DNA of 64,000 bases from CAVYXF01 sp963772335 (GCA_963772335.1 CAVYXF010000005.1:124001-188000), one strand, 5' to 3'; positions 1 to 9,975 are shown, numbered from the stretch's first letter. Made by a program: numbers and translations. Notes: generated from the letters alone by a model not told the origin.

Positions 1-17
1 TCGCCATAGAGGAGTGA

Positions 18-2168
18 CTACCTCCGGCGTGCATTGTCTGCGAGGCCTTCGATAATATGATGCGGCAGGATCGGCACCTCCCGCACCCGCACGCCGACCG
101 CATCGTAGAGCGCATTGGCGATCGCTGCCGCGACGCCCGTGCCGCCGAGCTCACCGATGCCGCGCGCGCCAATCGGACTGGCATGGGGATCGAACTCGTC
201 GATGAAGCCGACATCGATGCGTCGGAGGGGATGTCGGCGCTGACCGGCACCGCGACATTCGACAGGTTCTTGGCGAGGAACCGCGCGGCGGTCTGCTCCA
301 CGATCGAGGCCTCCATCGTCGCCTTGCCCCATTCCCAGGTGATCGAGCCGATCATCTGGCTGCGGGCGGTGAGCGGATTGATGATCCGCCCCGCCGAATA
401 GCGCGCCACCACCCGGCGCAAGCGCATCACGCCCAGATCCCGGTCGACGCCGATTTCGACGAAGTTCGCGCCCCAGGTCTGCATGGCGTAGGGCGTGCCG
501 GACCCGTTCATGCTCAGGGGCGCGTCACCAAAGGCGAATTTGCCCTCCCCGCTCACCTCCGGAACGTTGGCGCGCTGCATCAGGCCGGCAAGGTCGAGCG
601 GACCTTCGGCGGCGGCACCATAGGCACCGAGCTTTTTGCGCAGCTCGGCCGCGGCCATCTGTACCGCACCGCCCGTGCCCAGCGTGTGCGAACTGCCATA
701 GACCGGCCCGCCGGCGGTAGTCGGGTGTCGCCCCAGCGGATGGTCACATTGTCAGGGTCGGTGCCCAGCGTCTCGGCGGCAAGCAGCGCGAACACGGTCT
801 GATTGCCGGTGCCGATGTCGTTGGAGCTGCCCTCCACGAACACGTGGCCGTCGCTGGTGACGCGCACCCGCGCCTCCGCCGGGAAGCGGGCGCAGAAGGT
901 GCTGGCCATCGACATGCCGCGGCCCAGCGCCCACACGCCATCCTGCTTCGGCCACCGCGTGGCGTTCGCGCCAGCCGAACACCTCGGCGGCCTCGGCATA
1001 GGCCTCCCTCAGCTTGTTCGACGACCAGGGCTTGTCATCGAACGGTTCGCGTTCGGCGAAGTTTTTCAGGCGCAAATCGAGCGGGTCGATGCCAAGCTTG
1101 ATCGCGAGCTCGTCCATCGCGCTTTCGAGCGCCCAGCTGCCAGGACCTTCGATCGGCGAGCGCATGGGCGTGGACTGCACCAGGTTCATGCGCTCGATAT
1201 GGTGCTCGGTGTCGATAGTGGGGCAGGCGTAAAATAGCGCGTGGCCGTCGCCGGCCCCTCGAACTGCATGTCGCTTATGGAGCTGGTGTTGATCGCCTCG
1301 TGGCGCATAGCGGTCAGCTGGCCATCCTTGTCGCGCCGAGCGTGACCGTCTGGCGGCATTCCGGTTGATGGCCGACCATTGAATATTTCTGGGAACGAGT
1401 GAGCTGCAGCCGAACCGGACGATGCATGATCTTCGCGGCTGCGCCGCCAGGACTTCATGCGGCCAGCAATAACCCTTGGCGCCGAACCCACCGCCGGTAT
1501 GCGGCGCGATGACGCGCACTTTTTCCTTGGGCAGGCCGAATGCCATCGCCGAGGACCTGGCCGCGGTTTCTGCTTGAACTGCGTCGCGTCCCACAGTGTG
1601 AGCTCGTCACCCTTCCACTCGCGACGCAGGCCGACGTCTCCATCGGGTTGTGGTTGCGGGTCGGCTGGAAGTAGCTTTGCTCAGCGCTGACGTCGGCGGC
1701 GGAAGCCCCTGCGCGATCGCCCTTGGTGCCCTTGACGATCCAATAGCCGTCGATCCGGTGGCGCCTGCGATCGCCCCTTTCCGGGCAGCAGCGCGTCAGG
1801 TCGGCGCGATCGATGCGCGTCACCAAAGTAGCGGCTTCCTCGGCAGCCTCGAGCGTTTCCGCGATCACCAGCGCGACCGCCTGACCTTCCCACTGAACCT
1901 CGTCCGACTGCAGCGGCATGTGCGTGATCGCCGCCGGCATTTTCAGTTTCGGCAGTTTCGGTGCATTCATGTGCGTGAGTACGCGCAGGACACCGGGCAC
2001 CGCAGACGCACCCTCGATATCGATTGCGCTCACGCGTCCGGCGGCGAGTGGCGATCCCACCATGACCGCGTGAAGGGCGCCGTCGGGATAGTGGTCTGCC
2101 GTATAGCGCGCCGTACCTGTGACCTTCCGCGGCCCTTCGACTCGACGTGTTGCCTGACCGATGCTCAT
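18..2168 (-). pseudogene. Xanthine dehydrogenase/aldehyde oxidase family molybdopterin-binding subunit, multiply frameshifted
   Basis: Homology to the large Mo-cofactor subunit (PaoC/YagR type) runs over the whole span but changes frame several times. The N-terminus (MSIGQATRRVEGPRKVTG) is read from 2168. The motif HTGGGFGAKGY and the stretch SPIEGPGSWALESAMDELAI (about 1550 and 1150) lie in another frame, VFVEGSSNDIGTGNQTVFAL near 850 in a third, and the C-terminal GARGIGELGGTGVAAAIANA near 150 in another. About 717 codons would fit a normal 730-residue subunit, so length is kept and only the frame is lost. The start overlaps the stop of the FAD-subunit gene as ATGA, so this was the third gene of an operon. 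An intact protein would oxidise aldehydes or N-heterocycles. Family assignment is confident; the exact substrate is unknown. Confidence 0.85.
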
Positions 2169-3181
2169 GCTGCTCTCCACGATCGGCGCGCGTGGCGGCG
2201 CCGGCCGCCATCGCCACCTTGTAGGCGTTGTGAGGGAGCGGACGCGCATCGGCCAGGCTCGCAATCAGAATCGGGAGTACGGCATCGCGCGTCGGCGGCT
2301 GGCCGACGACTCGCGCTTCTGCCGCCCGCAGACGCCACGGCTTCTGTGCCACCGAGCCGAGCGCAATGGCAGCGCGGACGATTCGCCCATCCTGCATCGC
2401 GACGACTGCGGCGGCCGACACGAGCGCGTATTCGTAGCTCGCGCGCTCGCGCACCTTGACATAAGCCGAGCGCTCGCGCTTCGCGCAACGGGACGCGATA
2501 TCCGACGATCACTTCGCCGGGCCGCAACCGCGTTTCATCCGCGAGCGTCCGGCATTGTCCTGATATGGCCCTGCACGCGGCGGCCTCCTGCTGGGTCGAG
2601 TGCAGGTCGGCGACGGCCAGCGTGCGACGGGCCGCAGCGGCCGGCGATCTCGACTTCGGCATCGAGTGCTGCGAGAGCGACGAGCGGATCGGAGGGCTGC
2701 GCCGCGACGCAGGCGTCGGTCCAGCCGAAGATCGCATGCCGATCGTTGCGGCCTTCGCGAGCCGCGCAGCCGGTGCCCGGGTCACGTTTGTTGCAGCCCC
2801 ATGGCAGCGGGGCTTCAGCGCGGAAATACGCGCAGCGCGTCTTCTGCAGGACATTCCCGCCGATCGTCGCGCGATTGCGGATCTGCGGCGAGGCCGCATC
2901 GAGGCAGGCATCGGCTCAGTACGCGGCGTGCTGCGTACCAGCGGATGCTCGCCGATCTGGTTCAGCGTTGCGAGCGCTCCGATCGAGAGGAGGTCACCGA
3001 TCGCTCGATCGGGTTCAGGCCGCCGAGGCGGCCGATGTCGATGACCTCGCGCGGCGCCGCGATGCCGAGCCGGAACCAGTTCAGAAGCTCGGTCCCGCCG
3101 GCAATCAGCATGGTGCCGGCGCCGTCCGATGCGAACGCCTGGTCGAGCACGATCGGCCGCGCGGTAGTCGAAATTGTGCAT
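2165..3181 (-). pseudogene. Xanthine dehydrogenase family FAD-binding subunit, frameshifted
   Basis: The N-terminus MHNFDYRAADR opens at 3181. The FAD-binding signature GAGTMLIAGGTELLNWFRLG and the following DIGRLGGLNPIE are one frame away (about 3110-2990). SIGALATLNQIGEHPLV returns to the first frame, and the C-terminal PLPHNAYKVAMAA sits in a third frame near 2210. This order matches PaoB/YagS-type medium subunits of about 320-340 residues. The gene lies between the 2Fe-2S and Mo-subunit genes, the standard S-M-L order of this enzyme family. Several independent indels make a functional product unlikely unless the local sequence is wrong. Confidence 0.85.
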
Positions 3182-3184
3182 GGC

Positions 3185-3686
3185 TCAACCCTTGCTCTTG
3201 CCGCGGCGTCGAGCACCGCGGCGGTGATCTGCGGATAGGCGGCGCAGCGACAGATATTGCCGCTCATCCATTCGCTCACCTGCTGCTCGGTGGCGTGCCC
3301 CTCGGCGATGCAGGCCATGGCGGAGACGATCTGACCCGGCGTGCAATAGCCGCATTGAAACGCGTCGTGATCGATGAAGGCTGTTGAACCGCGTGGAGCG
3401 CCCGGACATCCGATGCCCTCGATGGTCGTCACCTCGCGGCCGTCGCACTGCACGGCCAGAGTGAGACAACTGTTCATGCGCTTGCCGTCGATGAGCACCG
3501 TGCAAGTGCCGCAGGCGCCTTCGTTGCAGCCCTTCTTGGTCCCGGTGAGTTGAGCCGGTCACGCAGATAATCCAGGAGCGTGACGCGCGGCTCGACCTCG
3601 GCGGCCACCGGCGCTCCGTTCACGGTGAAGCGGACGGCAGTTGCGCGAGGCCCTGGCACGGTGCTGGTTTCGGGATGTGTGGACAT
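3185..3686 (-). pseudogene. Xanthine dehydrogenase family 2Fe-2S subunit, frameshifted
   Basis: The start (MSTHPETSTVPGPRATAV) is at 3686. After LLDYLRDRL a one-base deletion near 3554 moves the frame, after which LTGTKKGCNEGACGTCTVL follows, carrying the plant-type 2Fe-2S cysteines (C-x4-C-x2-C). The second cluster motif is also present: CGYCTPGQIVSAMACIAEGH and GNICRCAAYPQI. A second indel near 3205 is needed to reach the natural end GKSKG and its stop at 3185, just before the FAD-subunit start at 3181. The usual product is about 160-170 residues, as here. First gene of the decayed operon; no Tat signal is visible. Confidence 0.85.
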
Positions 3687-4011
3687 CAAAAGTCTCCGCT
3701 CTTGCGGGGCATCCATTCAGCCGGATCGCAGCCCGCTGCGCTTCCATGAACGTCATCCTATTGAGCGTTCAGCGTCCGGGACAATGACGGACTTCAGGCG
3801 ATTTTCTGCCAATTCGTGAACGCAATCGGCGCAAAACCCCGCTCACTGAAATGTTCCCGGACTGGCAGTATGTGCCCTGACACTTCCACTTTCTGCCACC
3901 GCCGCCGAACTGGCCTTCCCATCTTTCGGCAGCCCTGGGTGAACAGCCGACATTATGAAAATTTCCCGGTCGACCGGTCTTCGGTCATCGGCTCGGCGCA
4001 CATGCATCCAG
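3687..4011. other. Intergenic, no gene recognised
   Basis: About 325 bases between the 2Fe-2S subunit start and the EamA gene end. It should hold the promoter of the decayed dehydrogenase operon on the minus strand. I see no convincing promoter, terminator or coding sequence. Confidence 0.5.
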
Positions 4012-4848
4012 TCACGTCTGCCAACTCAGGCAGAATGCTCCCAGAGCCACGACGAGGCAGGCAGCGAGGCGGTAAAACGTAAGAGGCTCCTTAAGGAAAA
4101 TCTGGCCGATGAGAGCTGCGAAGATAACGCTGGTTTCGCGCAATGCGGAGATTGCCCCTGCCGACCCAAGAGCAAGCGCCGCGACCATCGCTCCATATGC
4201 GATGAGTGAAATGACACCACCCATCAACGCTTTCCGCGTCTCCAGTGAGCGAACATCCAGTCTCAGCTTACCCCGCCACATACCAAACATCATCAGCATC
4301 AGCGCGCCATAGATCAGAAAAATCCAAGTCGCATAAGTCGTCGCGTTTCCAGCATGCCGAACTCCCATTGCATCGGTCACCGTGTAGGCGGCGATGAAAA
4401 CGCTCGTGAGCAGCGCCAACATGATTGATTTCAGTGATGCTCGACGGCTGTCGACAACGAGGCTCATGATGCCGAGAGCGACAAGAATGACCCCGACCAT
4501 CGACAGCGTGCTGAGCAGTTGCCCGGTCAGGATGTAGGCGCCCAGCGTCACCAGCAGCGGTACACTGCCCCGAACGACAGGATAGACTTGCCCTAGGTCG
4601 CCGTGCCGGTAGGCGTGGGCCAAAAAGACGCTGTAGACCAGTTGAAGGCACGACGAGACAATCAAATAGGGCCAGCACGCAGGCGGCGGGAGTGGAAGAG
4701 CGAAAGCACAAGGAATTGCAATTGCTGTTGCCGCCAAGCTCATTGTCGTAACCGACCACAGGCGGTCAGCACCGCTTCGCAGAACCGCGTTCCACGTCGC
4801 ATGCAACACAGCTGCGAAGAGAACAAGCCCAATCACGGCAGGGCTCAT
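4012..4848 (-). CDS. EamA/DMT-family permease behind a TPP riboswitch
   Basis: Polytopic inner-membrane protein of about 278 residues with roughly ten hydrophobic segments in two EamA repeats. The second repeat ends with ISALRETSVIFAALIGQIFL and KEPLTFYRLAACLVVALGA, typical of drug/metabolite transporters. The start was set at ATG 4848 (MSPAVIGLVLFAAVLHATWN); an upstream TTG at 4899 is possible but would add a polar, non-membrane leader. A TPP riboswitch lies about 100 bases upstream on the same strand, so the inferred cargo is thiamine or a thiamine precursor, in or out. Family is clear from the sequence; substrate is an inference from the riboswitch alone. Confidence 0.85.
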   Translation of the reverse strand: MSPAVIGLVLFAAVLHATWNAVLRSGADRLWSVTTMSLAATAIAIPCAFALPLPPPACWPYLIVSSCLQLVYSVFLAHAYRHGDLGQVYPVVRGSVPLLVTLGAYILTGQLLSTLSMVGVILVALGIMSLVVDSRRASLKSIMLALLTSVFIAAYTVTDAMGVRHAGNATTYATWIFLIYGALMLMMFGMWRGKLRLDVRSLETRKALMGGVISLIAYGAMVAALALGSAGAISALRETSVIFAALIGQIFLKEPLTFYRLAACLVVALGAFCLSWQT

Positions 4849-4944
4849 TGCAGCACGCCCGGGTCTGGCAGGATAGATACGAGAACCGCTGGTCGCCAAT
4901 GGAGACGCTGCGATTTCAGCGATGCAATCCGCATTTGCCTAACC

Positions 4945-5030
4945 CCATTCCTACGCCGGCATTGCCCGGATCAGGTTCTAGGGGTCGTCCCGTGACAGGG
5001 ACCTCTCAGCGGCGATGGCTCCCCCTGGTG
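4945..5030 (-). promoter_or_regulatory. TPP (thiamine pyrophosphate) riboswitch
   Basis: On the minus strand, in order: GGGGGAGCC; the invariant CTGAGAGG (5001-5009 region); a variable hairpin CCCTGTCACGGGA; ACCCCTAGAACCTGATC (4971-4986 region); and GGGCAATGCCGGCGTAGGA (4949-4967). These are the conserved blocks of the THI-box aptamer in the right order and spacing. The next gene on this strand is the EamA permease starting at 4848. No T-rich terminator follows the aptamer, so control of translation start is more likely than premature termination. Confidence 0.9.
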
Positions 5031-5125
5031 GATAGGTTGAGTATGGCCAGAGACGGCTGGCACGGCAAGCCACCTCGGACCTGCCGCCTCGAATAGATCT
5101 CCAGGAATGCGCCGTCAGCATCATC

Positions 5126-6187
5126 TCAAGTCAGGATGATGTCGCTTGCGGCAAAGCCGATCCGAACGGCTGCGCCGTGGGTCGGCGGCGGCGCTGCCTT
5201 GTCGTTGAAGATATCGACGCTCACCGTGTCCGCGCCCACGGCGATCTTGATCCGGATGACGGCGCCGAGAAAGCTGACCTCGGCGACACGGCCATCCAGT
5301 ACGATATCGCGCGCATGGCCATTGACGAGCGACACCGCCTCGGGTCTGACGGCCAGCGTCAGCTTTTCTCCAGGCCTTGCGTGTCGTGGAAGCTTGTCCA
5401 GCCTGATCGCATGGCCGCCCAATATGACGGTCCCGGCTGCCACGTCGTCCACCTGCGCTTCCAGCATGTTGAGCGTGCCGACGAAACCGGCCACGAAGCG
5501 GGTCGCTGGGCTGTTGTAGATCTCGAACGGCGTGCCGACCTGCTCAGCCATGCCTGCGTTCATGACAACGATCCGGTCGGAGATCGACAATGCCTCCTCC
5601 TGGTCGTGGGTGACGAAGATGGTGGTGATGCCAAGCTCGCGCTGGATCTCGCGGATCTGGGAGCGCAGCGACAAGCGGATCTTGGCGTCCAGCGCTGAGA
5701 GAGGCTCGTCGAGCAGGAGCATGCGCGGCCGGGGTGCCAGCGCGCGAGCGAGCGCCACGCGCTGCTGCTGACCGCCCGACAACTCGAACGGAAAGCGCGC
5801 GCCGAGCTTGTCCAAGCCGATCAGCTCGAGCATCTCCGCAACGCGGCGCGCCGCCGCCGCCTTGGACTTGCCCGCCACCTTGAGGCCGAAAGCAATATTG
5901 TCCGCGACGCTCATATTCGGGAACAGTGCATAAGCCTGGAAGACCATGCCGATGCGCCGTTGGCTGGGTGGCAGGTCCGTTACATCGCCGCCCTCGATCA
6001 GGATACGGCCCGCGGTCGGGTGCTCGAACCCTGCGACCATGCGCAGGACGGTGGTCTTGCCGCAACCGGAGGGGCCGAGGAGGGAGATGAATTCACCCCG
6101 CTCCACCCTCAGATCGAAGTCCTCGATCACCCGCGTCTCGACGAATGCCTTGGTCAGCCTCTCAAGCGCGAGAAAGGGCTCAGTCAT
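5126..6187 (-). CDS. ABC importer ATPase (PotA/FbpC-like)
   Basis: 353 residues. Walker A GPSGCGKT is at 38-45, the Q-loop Gln at 84, signature LSGGQ at 136-140, Walker B MLLLDE at 156-161 and the switch His at 194. The region after about 240 has the TOBE-type architecture (LTLAVRPEAVSLV) of the spermidine/putrescine, iron and sulfate importer ATPases. Last gene of a four-gene minus-strand operon: it starts one base after the permease stop. It should energise the two permeases encoded upstream. The TPP riboswitch lies downstream of this gene and so does not control it. Confidence 0.92.
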   Translation of the reverse strand: MTEPFLALERLTKAFVETRVIEDFDLRVERGEFISLLGPSGCGKTTVLRMVAGFEHPTAGRILIEGGDVTDLPPSQRRIGMVFQAYALFPNMSVADNIAFGLKVAGKSKAAAARRVAEMLELIGLDKLGARFPFELSGGQQQRVALARALAPRPRMLLLDEPLSALDAKIRLSLRSQIREIQRELGITTIFVTHDQEEALSISDRIVVMNAGMAEQVGTPFEIYNSPATRFVAGFVGTLNMLEAQVDDVAAGTVILGGHAIRLDKLPRHARPGEKLTLAVRPEAVSLVNGHARDIVLDGRVAEVSFLGAVIRIKIAVGADTVSVDIFNDKAAPPPTHGAAVRIGFAASDIILT

Positions 6188-6188
6188 C

Positions 6189-6980
6189 TCAGCGGCTCCG
6201 GCCGTCGGCTTTGCGGCCGAAGCGGGCGAGGATCTGGATCATGGCCATGGCGCCCCAGGTGATGATGAAAGCGACGACCGCCAGCGCTGCAGGCTCATAG
6301 GCCCGATTGGCACCCACATTTTGCAGATAAGGCCCAAACCCCGGCCGATTGAGCAGCGAGGTGATGACGAACTCGCCGACGACGATCGCGAAGGTCAGGA
6401 AGGCTCCCGAAAGCGCCGCAACGAGGATGTTGGGCAGGATGATTCGGAACAGGATCGTCACCGTTCCAGCGCCCAGGATGTTGGCCGCCTCGGTGAGCGT
6501 GCGCACATCGATGGTGCGCATGCCGGTATCGATCGCCCGGTACATATAGGGCAGGCCGAGCGTCACATAGCCGAAGGTAAGAAGCATGTCCGTGCCGAAA
6601 GCGCTGCCGGTGAGCGGCAGCCAGGAGGAAGAGTTGTAGAGCCGGATATAGCCGAACACGAGAATGATCGGGGGAACGATCAGCGGCAGGAGGGTGACGA
6701 ACTCCAGATAAGGCCGCAGCCAGGGCAGGCGCAGCCGCACGAAATACACAGCCGGCACCACGATGAGGACGGCCACCACAATCGTCACGAGGCCCACGAT
6801 CACCGAATAGGAGAAGGTTGCCTGGAATTGCGGATCGGAGAAGACCGACCGATAGGCGTCTAAGCTATAGACCCCGCGCCGCATGCGCAGCGAGAATTCG
6901 AATGTGGCGATCAGCGGCCCCACGAAATAGATGACGCCCAGAGCAAACGCCAGCCAGGCCCAAAGCTTGGACGATCTCAT
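6189..6980 (-). CDS. ABC transporter permease (PotC-like)
   Basis: 263 residues starting MRSSKLWAWLAFALGVIYFV, with about six membrane segments. The cytoplasmic EAA loop is visible as TLTEAANILGAGTVTILFRI followed by ILPNILVAALSG, the surface that contacts the ATPase. The start codon overlaps the stop of the preceding permease gene (ATGA at 6977-6980), implying translational coupling. Longer in-frame extension upstream is only an antisense-free shadow within the neighbouring permease. It pairs with the PotB-like permease to form the channel. Confidence 0.9.
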   Translation of the reverse strand: MRSSKLWAWLAFALGVIYFVGPLIATFEFSLRMRRGVYSLDAYRSVFSDPQFQATFSYSVIVGLVTIVVAVLIVVPAVYFVRLRLPWLRPYLEFVTLLPLIVPPIILVFGYIRLYNSSSWLPLTGSAFGTDMLLTFGYVTLGLPYMYRAIDTGMRTIDVRTLTEAANILGAGTVTILFRIILPNILVAALSGAFLTFAIVVGEFVITSLLNRPGFGPYLQNVGANRAYEPAALAVVAFIITWGAMAMIQILARFGRKADGRSR

Positions 6981-7906
6981 CGCAGCCACCTCTCGGCCCG
7001 GGCGTTTATAACCAGATAGATGATGTTGGCGACCGCCGTGATCGCCACCATGCCGAGCGCCAGCGCCGCGCCAAGACCGGGGTTCTGCAGCGCATCGCCC
7101 CGGATCTGGGCGTAAAGCAGGATCGGCACGATGTTGAGCGAGGAGCCGGTCAGCGCATAGGCGGTCGCGATCGCGCCGAATGCGTTGGCAAAGAGCAGCG
7201 AGAAAGTGCCCAGAAGCGTTGGAAACAAGACGGGCATCCCGACATAGCGCCAGAACTGGAAGGTCGTCGCGCCAAGGGTCGCCGCGGCCTCGCTCCATTC
7301 TCGCTTCAGCCCGTCGATCGCCGGCGCCACGATCAGGATCATCAGCGGAATCTGGAAATAGAGATAGGTGATGGTCAATCCCCAGAAGCTGAGGAGGTTG
7401 AAGCCGGCCCGGTAGATGTCGAAGTCGAAGACCGTCTTGAGGATGATCGTCGCAAGCCCCACCCGGCCGAGCGTGGCGATGAAGGCGAAGGCCAGCGGAA
7501 CGCCCGCGAAATTGGAGGCAACACCCGAGAAGGTCATCGCCATCGAGCGGATCGGCAGCCTGCCCCTGATCACCGCCAAGGCGATGGCGAGACCGCAAAG
7601 CGCGCCCAGAAGAGCCGAGGCGAGCGATATGCGGATCGAAATCCAATAGGCGGCAAGAATGTTCGGCTGAAACAGATCGATGATGTTGCGAAAGGTGAGA
7701 TGCCCGTCCTGGCCGACGAAGGCGGTGCCGACGAGATAGCAGGTCGGCCAAATCAGGAACATGATCGCAAAAATGATGAAGGGCGCAACGCCAAGCACCT
7801 CGGGAAGGTGCCTGGACTTGAACCGATGGGGCAGCCGCCGCGTCGCGGCGGCCGGCCCGGACTTCGCCGGACCGGTCTCCTCAGCGATCTCGTCGGCAGC
7901 GGCCAT
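6977..7906 (-). CDS. ABC transporter permease (PotB-like)
   Basis: 309 residues with a cytosolic N-terminus of about 35 residues, then six membrane segments (first around VAPFIIFAIMFLIWP). The EAA loop reads EWSEAAATLGATTFQFWRYV with GMPVLFP following, the hallmark of binding-protein-dependent permeases. It begins one base after the binding-protein gene ends and overlaps the next permease by four bases, so the operon is tightly packed. The subfamily covers polyamine, Fe(III), thiamine, sulfate and phosphonate importers. Confidence 0.9.
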   Translation of the reverse strand: MAAADEIAEETGPAKSGPAAATRRLPHRFKSRHLPEVLGVAPFIIFAIMFLIWPTCYLVGTAFVGQDGHLTFRNIIDLFQPNILAAYWISIRISLASALLGALCGLAIALAVIRGRLPIRSMAMTFSGVASNFAGVPLAFAFIATLGRVGLATIILKTVFDFDIYRAGFNLLSFWGLTITYLYFQIPLMILIVAPAIDGLKREWSEAAATLGATTFQFWRYVGMPVLFPTLLGTFSLLFANAFGAIATAYALTGSSLNIVPILLYAQIRGDALQNPGLGAALALGMVAITAVANIIYLVINARAERWLR

Positions 7907-7907
7907 G

Positions 7908-9014
7908 CTATTTCACGTTCGCACCAACGGCGGAATCCCACTCTTTGGTGATCACCTGCTTGGCGGCGTTCTGCTGCTCGATGGTGGGGAACACGGCCTT
8001 GGCGTAATTCTCCGCCGGCGGCAGGGCGTCCAGCAGCTCCTTCGAGATCTTGCCGGCCTTGGCAAGGGCGTTGAACCGTATCGGGTGGCAGTAGCCTTTC
8101 AGCCAGCCGAGCTGCCCCTCATCGGAATAGAGATATTCCATCCAAAGCTTGGCGGCGTTTGGATGGGGGGCGTAGGCGCTTATCGCCTGTACATAGACGC
8201 CGGCAACAACCTGGCTCCGAGGCACGACGATCTTCACTTGCGGGTTGCCTTTGAAACTGTCGCGCCAGGCGAGGAGATTGTAGTCCCAGCCGATCAGCAC
8301 CGGCGTGCTGCCCTGGGCGATGGAGGCGGCCTTGCCGATCACGGGCACGAAATTGCCCTTGGCGTTTAGATCGCCGAAGAATTTGAGCCCGGCCTTTGCC
8401 GCGCCGTCATCCTTGCCGGTCTCACCAAGGCCGGCGGCATAGACGGCCTGGATCGCCTGCGAGGAAGCGCGCGGATCGCCAGACAGCGCAACCGCATTGG
8501 CATAAGCGGGGTCCAGCAGATCCTTCCAGTCCGAGGGCACCTTGTTGATGATGTCGGTGTTCACCAGGATGGCCATCACGCCGTAGTAGTCGCCATACCA
8601 ATGGCCGCTCGCATCCTTCGCATCGGCAGGAATCTCATCCCAGGTGGAGACCTTGTAAGGCTGGATCAGGCCGTCCTTGGCGGCCTGCGGGCCGAAGGCC
8701 AGACCGACATCGATCACGTCCGGCGCCTGCGGACCGGTATTGCCCTTGTTCGCGCGAACCGCTTCCAGCTCATCTGCCGAGCCGGCATCCGGGTTGAGCT
8801 CGTTCAGCGTGATGCCGGGATATTTGGCCTTGAAGCCGCTGATGACCTCGCCATAGCCACACCAGGTGTGAGGCAGGGCGATGGTCGTGAGCTGGCCTTC
8901 GGTCTTCGCCGCTTTATAGAGAGCGTCCAGATCGGCCTGCGCAAAGGACGAAACGCCGCCAGCAATAAGCGCCCCGATGGAAATAGAGGCGGCAAGAAAG
9001 CTCCTGAAGATCAT
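7908..9014 (-). CDS. Periplasmic substrate-binding protein of the ABC importer
   Basis: 368 residues from ATG 9014, preceded by a GGGGG ribosome site about six bases upstream; the longer upstream reading lacks signal-peptide character. Residues 1 to about 23 (IFRSFLAASISIGALIAGGV then SSFAQA) form a Sec signal peptide. The body has the polyamine/iron-type fold markers: APDVIDVGLAFGPQAAKDGL, WYGDYYGVMAILVNTD, and a C-terminal region around AAKLWMEYLYSDEGQLG. First gene of the importer operon. The ligand cannot be read from the sequence; polyamines, thiamine-related compounds and aminophosphonates are all possible for this family. Confidence 0.88.
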   Translation of the reverse strand: MIFRSFLAASISIGALIAGGVSSFAQADLDALYKAAKTEGQLTTIALPHTWCGYGEVISGFKAKYPGITLNELNPDAGSADELEAVRANKGNTGPQAPDVIDVGLAFGPQAAKDGLIQPYKVSTWDEIPADAKDASGHWYGDYYGVMAILVNTDIINKVPSDWKDLLDPAYANAVALSGDPRASSQAIQAVYAAGLGETGKDDGAAKAGLKFFGDLNAKGNFVPVIGKAASIAQGSTPVLIGWDYNLLAWRDSFKGNPQVKIVVPRSQVVAGVYVQAISAYAPHPNAAKLWMEYLYSDEGQLGWLKGYCHPIRFNALAKAGKISKELLDALPPAENYAKAVFPTIEQQNAAKQVITKEWDSAVGANVK

Positions 9015-9246
9015 GACATAACCCCCTGATTTATCTCTCGCTGTCATTGGCGCGTCCGGAAACCATTGATGAATTGGGGACATCTTTGCGACAGGCGTGG
9101 GACGCAGACAGCCGCGAACGCGGATGAGCCGCGGCTTCGACCGTCGCAATCATGTTCGCTCGCTTAGCCCGTTCCCACAAGTGTCTTGAGCTGCCGGACG
9201 GGCGCGCACATCCGCGTCCAGAATGCCTGATCTCGATGTCGCCTGT

Positions 9247-9975
9247 TCATGGTCTCAAGACGCGGTCGACCATCGCGATACTTGGAAGGCAGAAATCACT
9301 CAATGGCCCGAGCGTTTCTAAGGTGCCCGTACCGGTCAGTACGGCAATGCGCAGCCCCGCCCCTCCCGCCGCGGCCATGTTCATATCGTGGCGGTTATCC
9401 CCGATGACAGCGGCTTCGGCGGGACAAATAGCGACCGCTCTGCAGAAAGCTATGAGCATGCCCGGCTCCGGTTTCGAGCCGAAGCCGCTATCGTAGCCGG
9501 CGATGAAATCGACCAGGCCGCCGAGGGCGAAGCGATCGACCAGCCTCAGGATCGCCGCTTCGCTATCGCTGCTGGCGATCCCGAGAAAGAGGCCGCGCTC
9601 TTTCAGCCGCCTGAACAGACCTCCCAAGTCCGTCACCGGAATGGCTCTGTCGGCCGCGGTCACGAACAGGCGGTCGAGCGCCTGCGTCAGCATCATGACG
9701 TCCATTGTGCAGCCCCCGCCGGCCCAGGCTGCCGCGATCTCGCGCGTATTGCCAGCAGCAAGCAGGCTGTCGGGCCGCGTGATCCGCGTCGAGGCGTCCA
9801 TGCCGCCGATATCGAGCAGTTTGTCCGTCAGCGCAGGATCGCCCGAACCGGCCAACTCCGCGGCCGCTTGGTTGATAGGGCCCCATGTCCGGTGATAGTC
9901 GATCAGCGTGCCGTCCTTGTCGAACAGCACGCCCTTGATGGTGCCGGAGCGTGGCGGAGGCAGCCTGTCGAACAA
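9247..9975 (-). CDS. HAD-superfamily hydrolase (phosphoglycolate-phosphatase-like)
   Basis: 242 residues. Motif I is LFDKDGTL with the nucleophile Asp19 and the acid Asp21. Motif II is probably IASSDSEA, motif III the Lys in GSKPEPG, and motif IV VIGDNRHDM. The cap domain lies between motifs I and II, so this is a subfamily I phosphatase acting on a small phosphorylated metabolite. It lies upstream of the importer operon on the same strand with a gap of about 230 bases, so it may be co-regulated or independent. Substrate not predictable. Confidence 0.85.
   Translation of the reverse strand: MFDRLPPPRSGTIKGVLFDKDGTLIDYHRTWGPINQAAAELAGSGDPALTDKLLDIGGMDASTRITRPDSLLAAGNTREIAAAWAGGGCTMDVMMLTQALDRLFVTAADRAIPVTDLGGLFRRLKERGLFLGIASSDSEAAILRLVDRFALGGLVDFIAGYDSGFGSKPEPGMLIAFCRAVAICPAEAAVIGDNRHDMNMAAAGGAGLRIAVLTGTGTLETLGPLSDFCLPSIAMVDRVLRP

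Noticed and set aside
2161..3387. 408-codon plus-strand ORF
   Set aside because: Antisense to the dehydrogenase FAD subunit, with no domain similarity.
6189..7751. 520-codon permease reading
   Set aside because: Only the part from ATG 6980 is homologous; the upstream half is an out-of-frame shadow of the neighbouring permease.
5126..9014. Thiamine ABC importer under TPP control
   Set aside because: The riboswitch lies downstream of the operon's last gene, so it cannot regulate these genes; the ligand is open.
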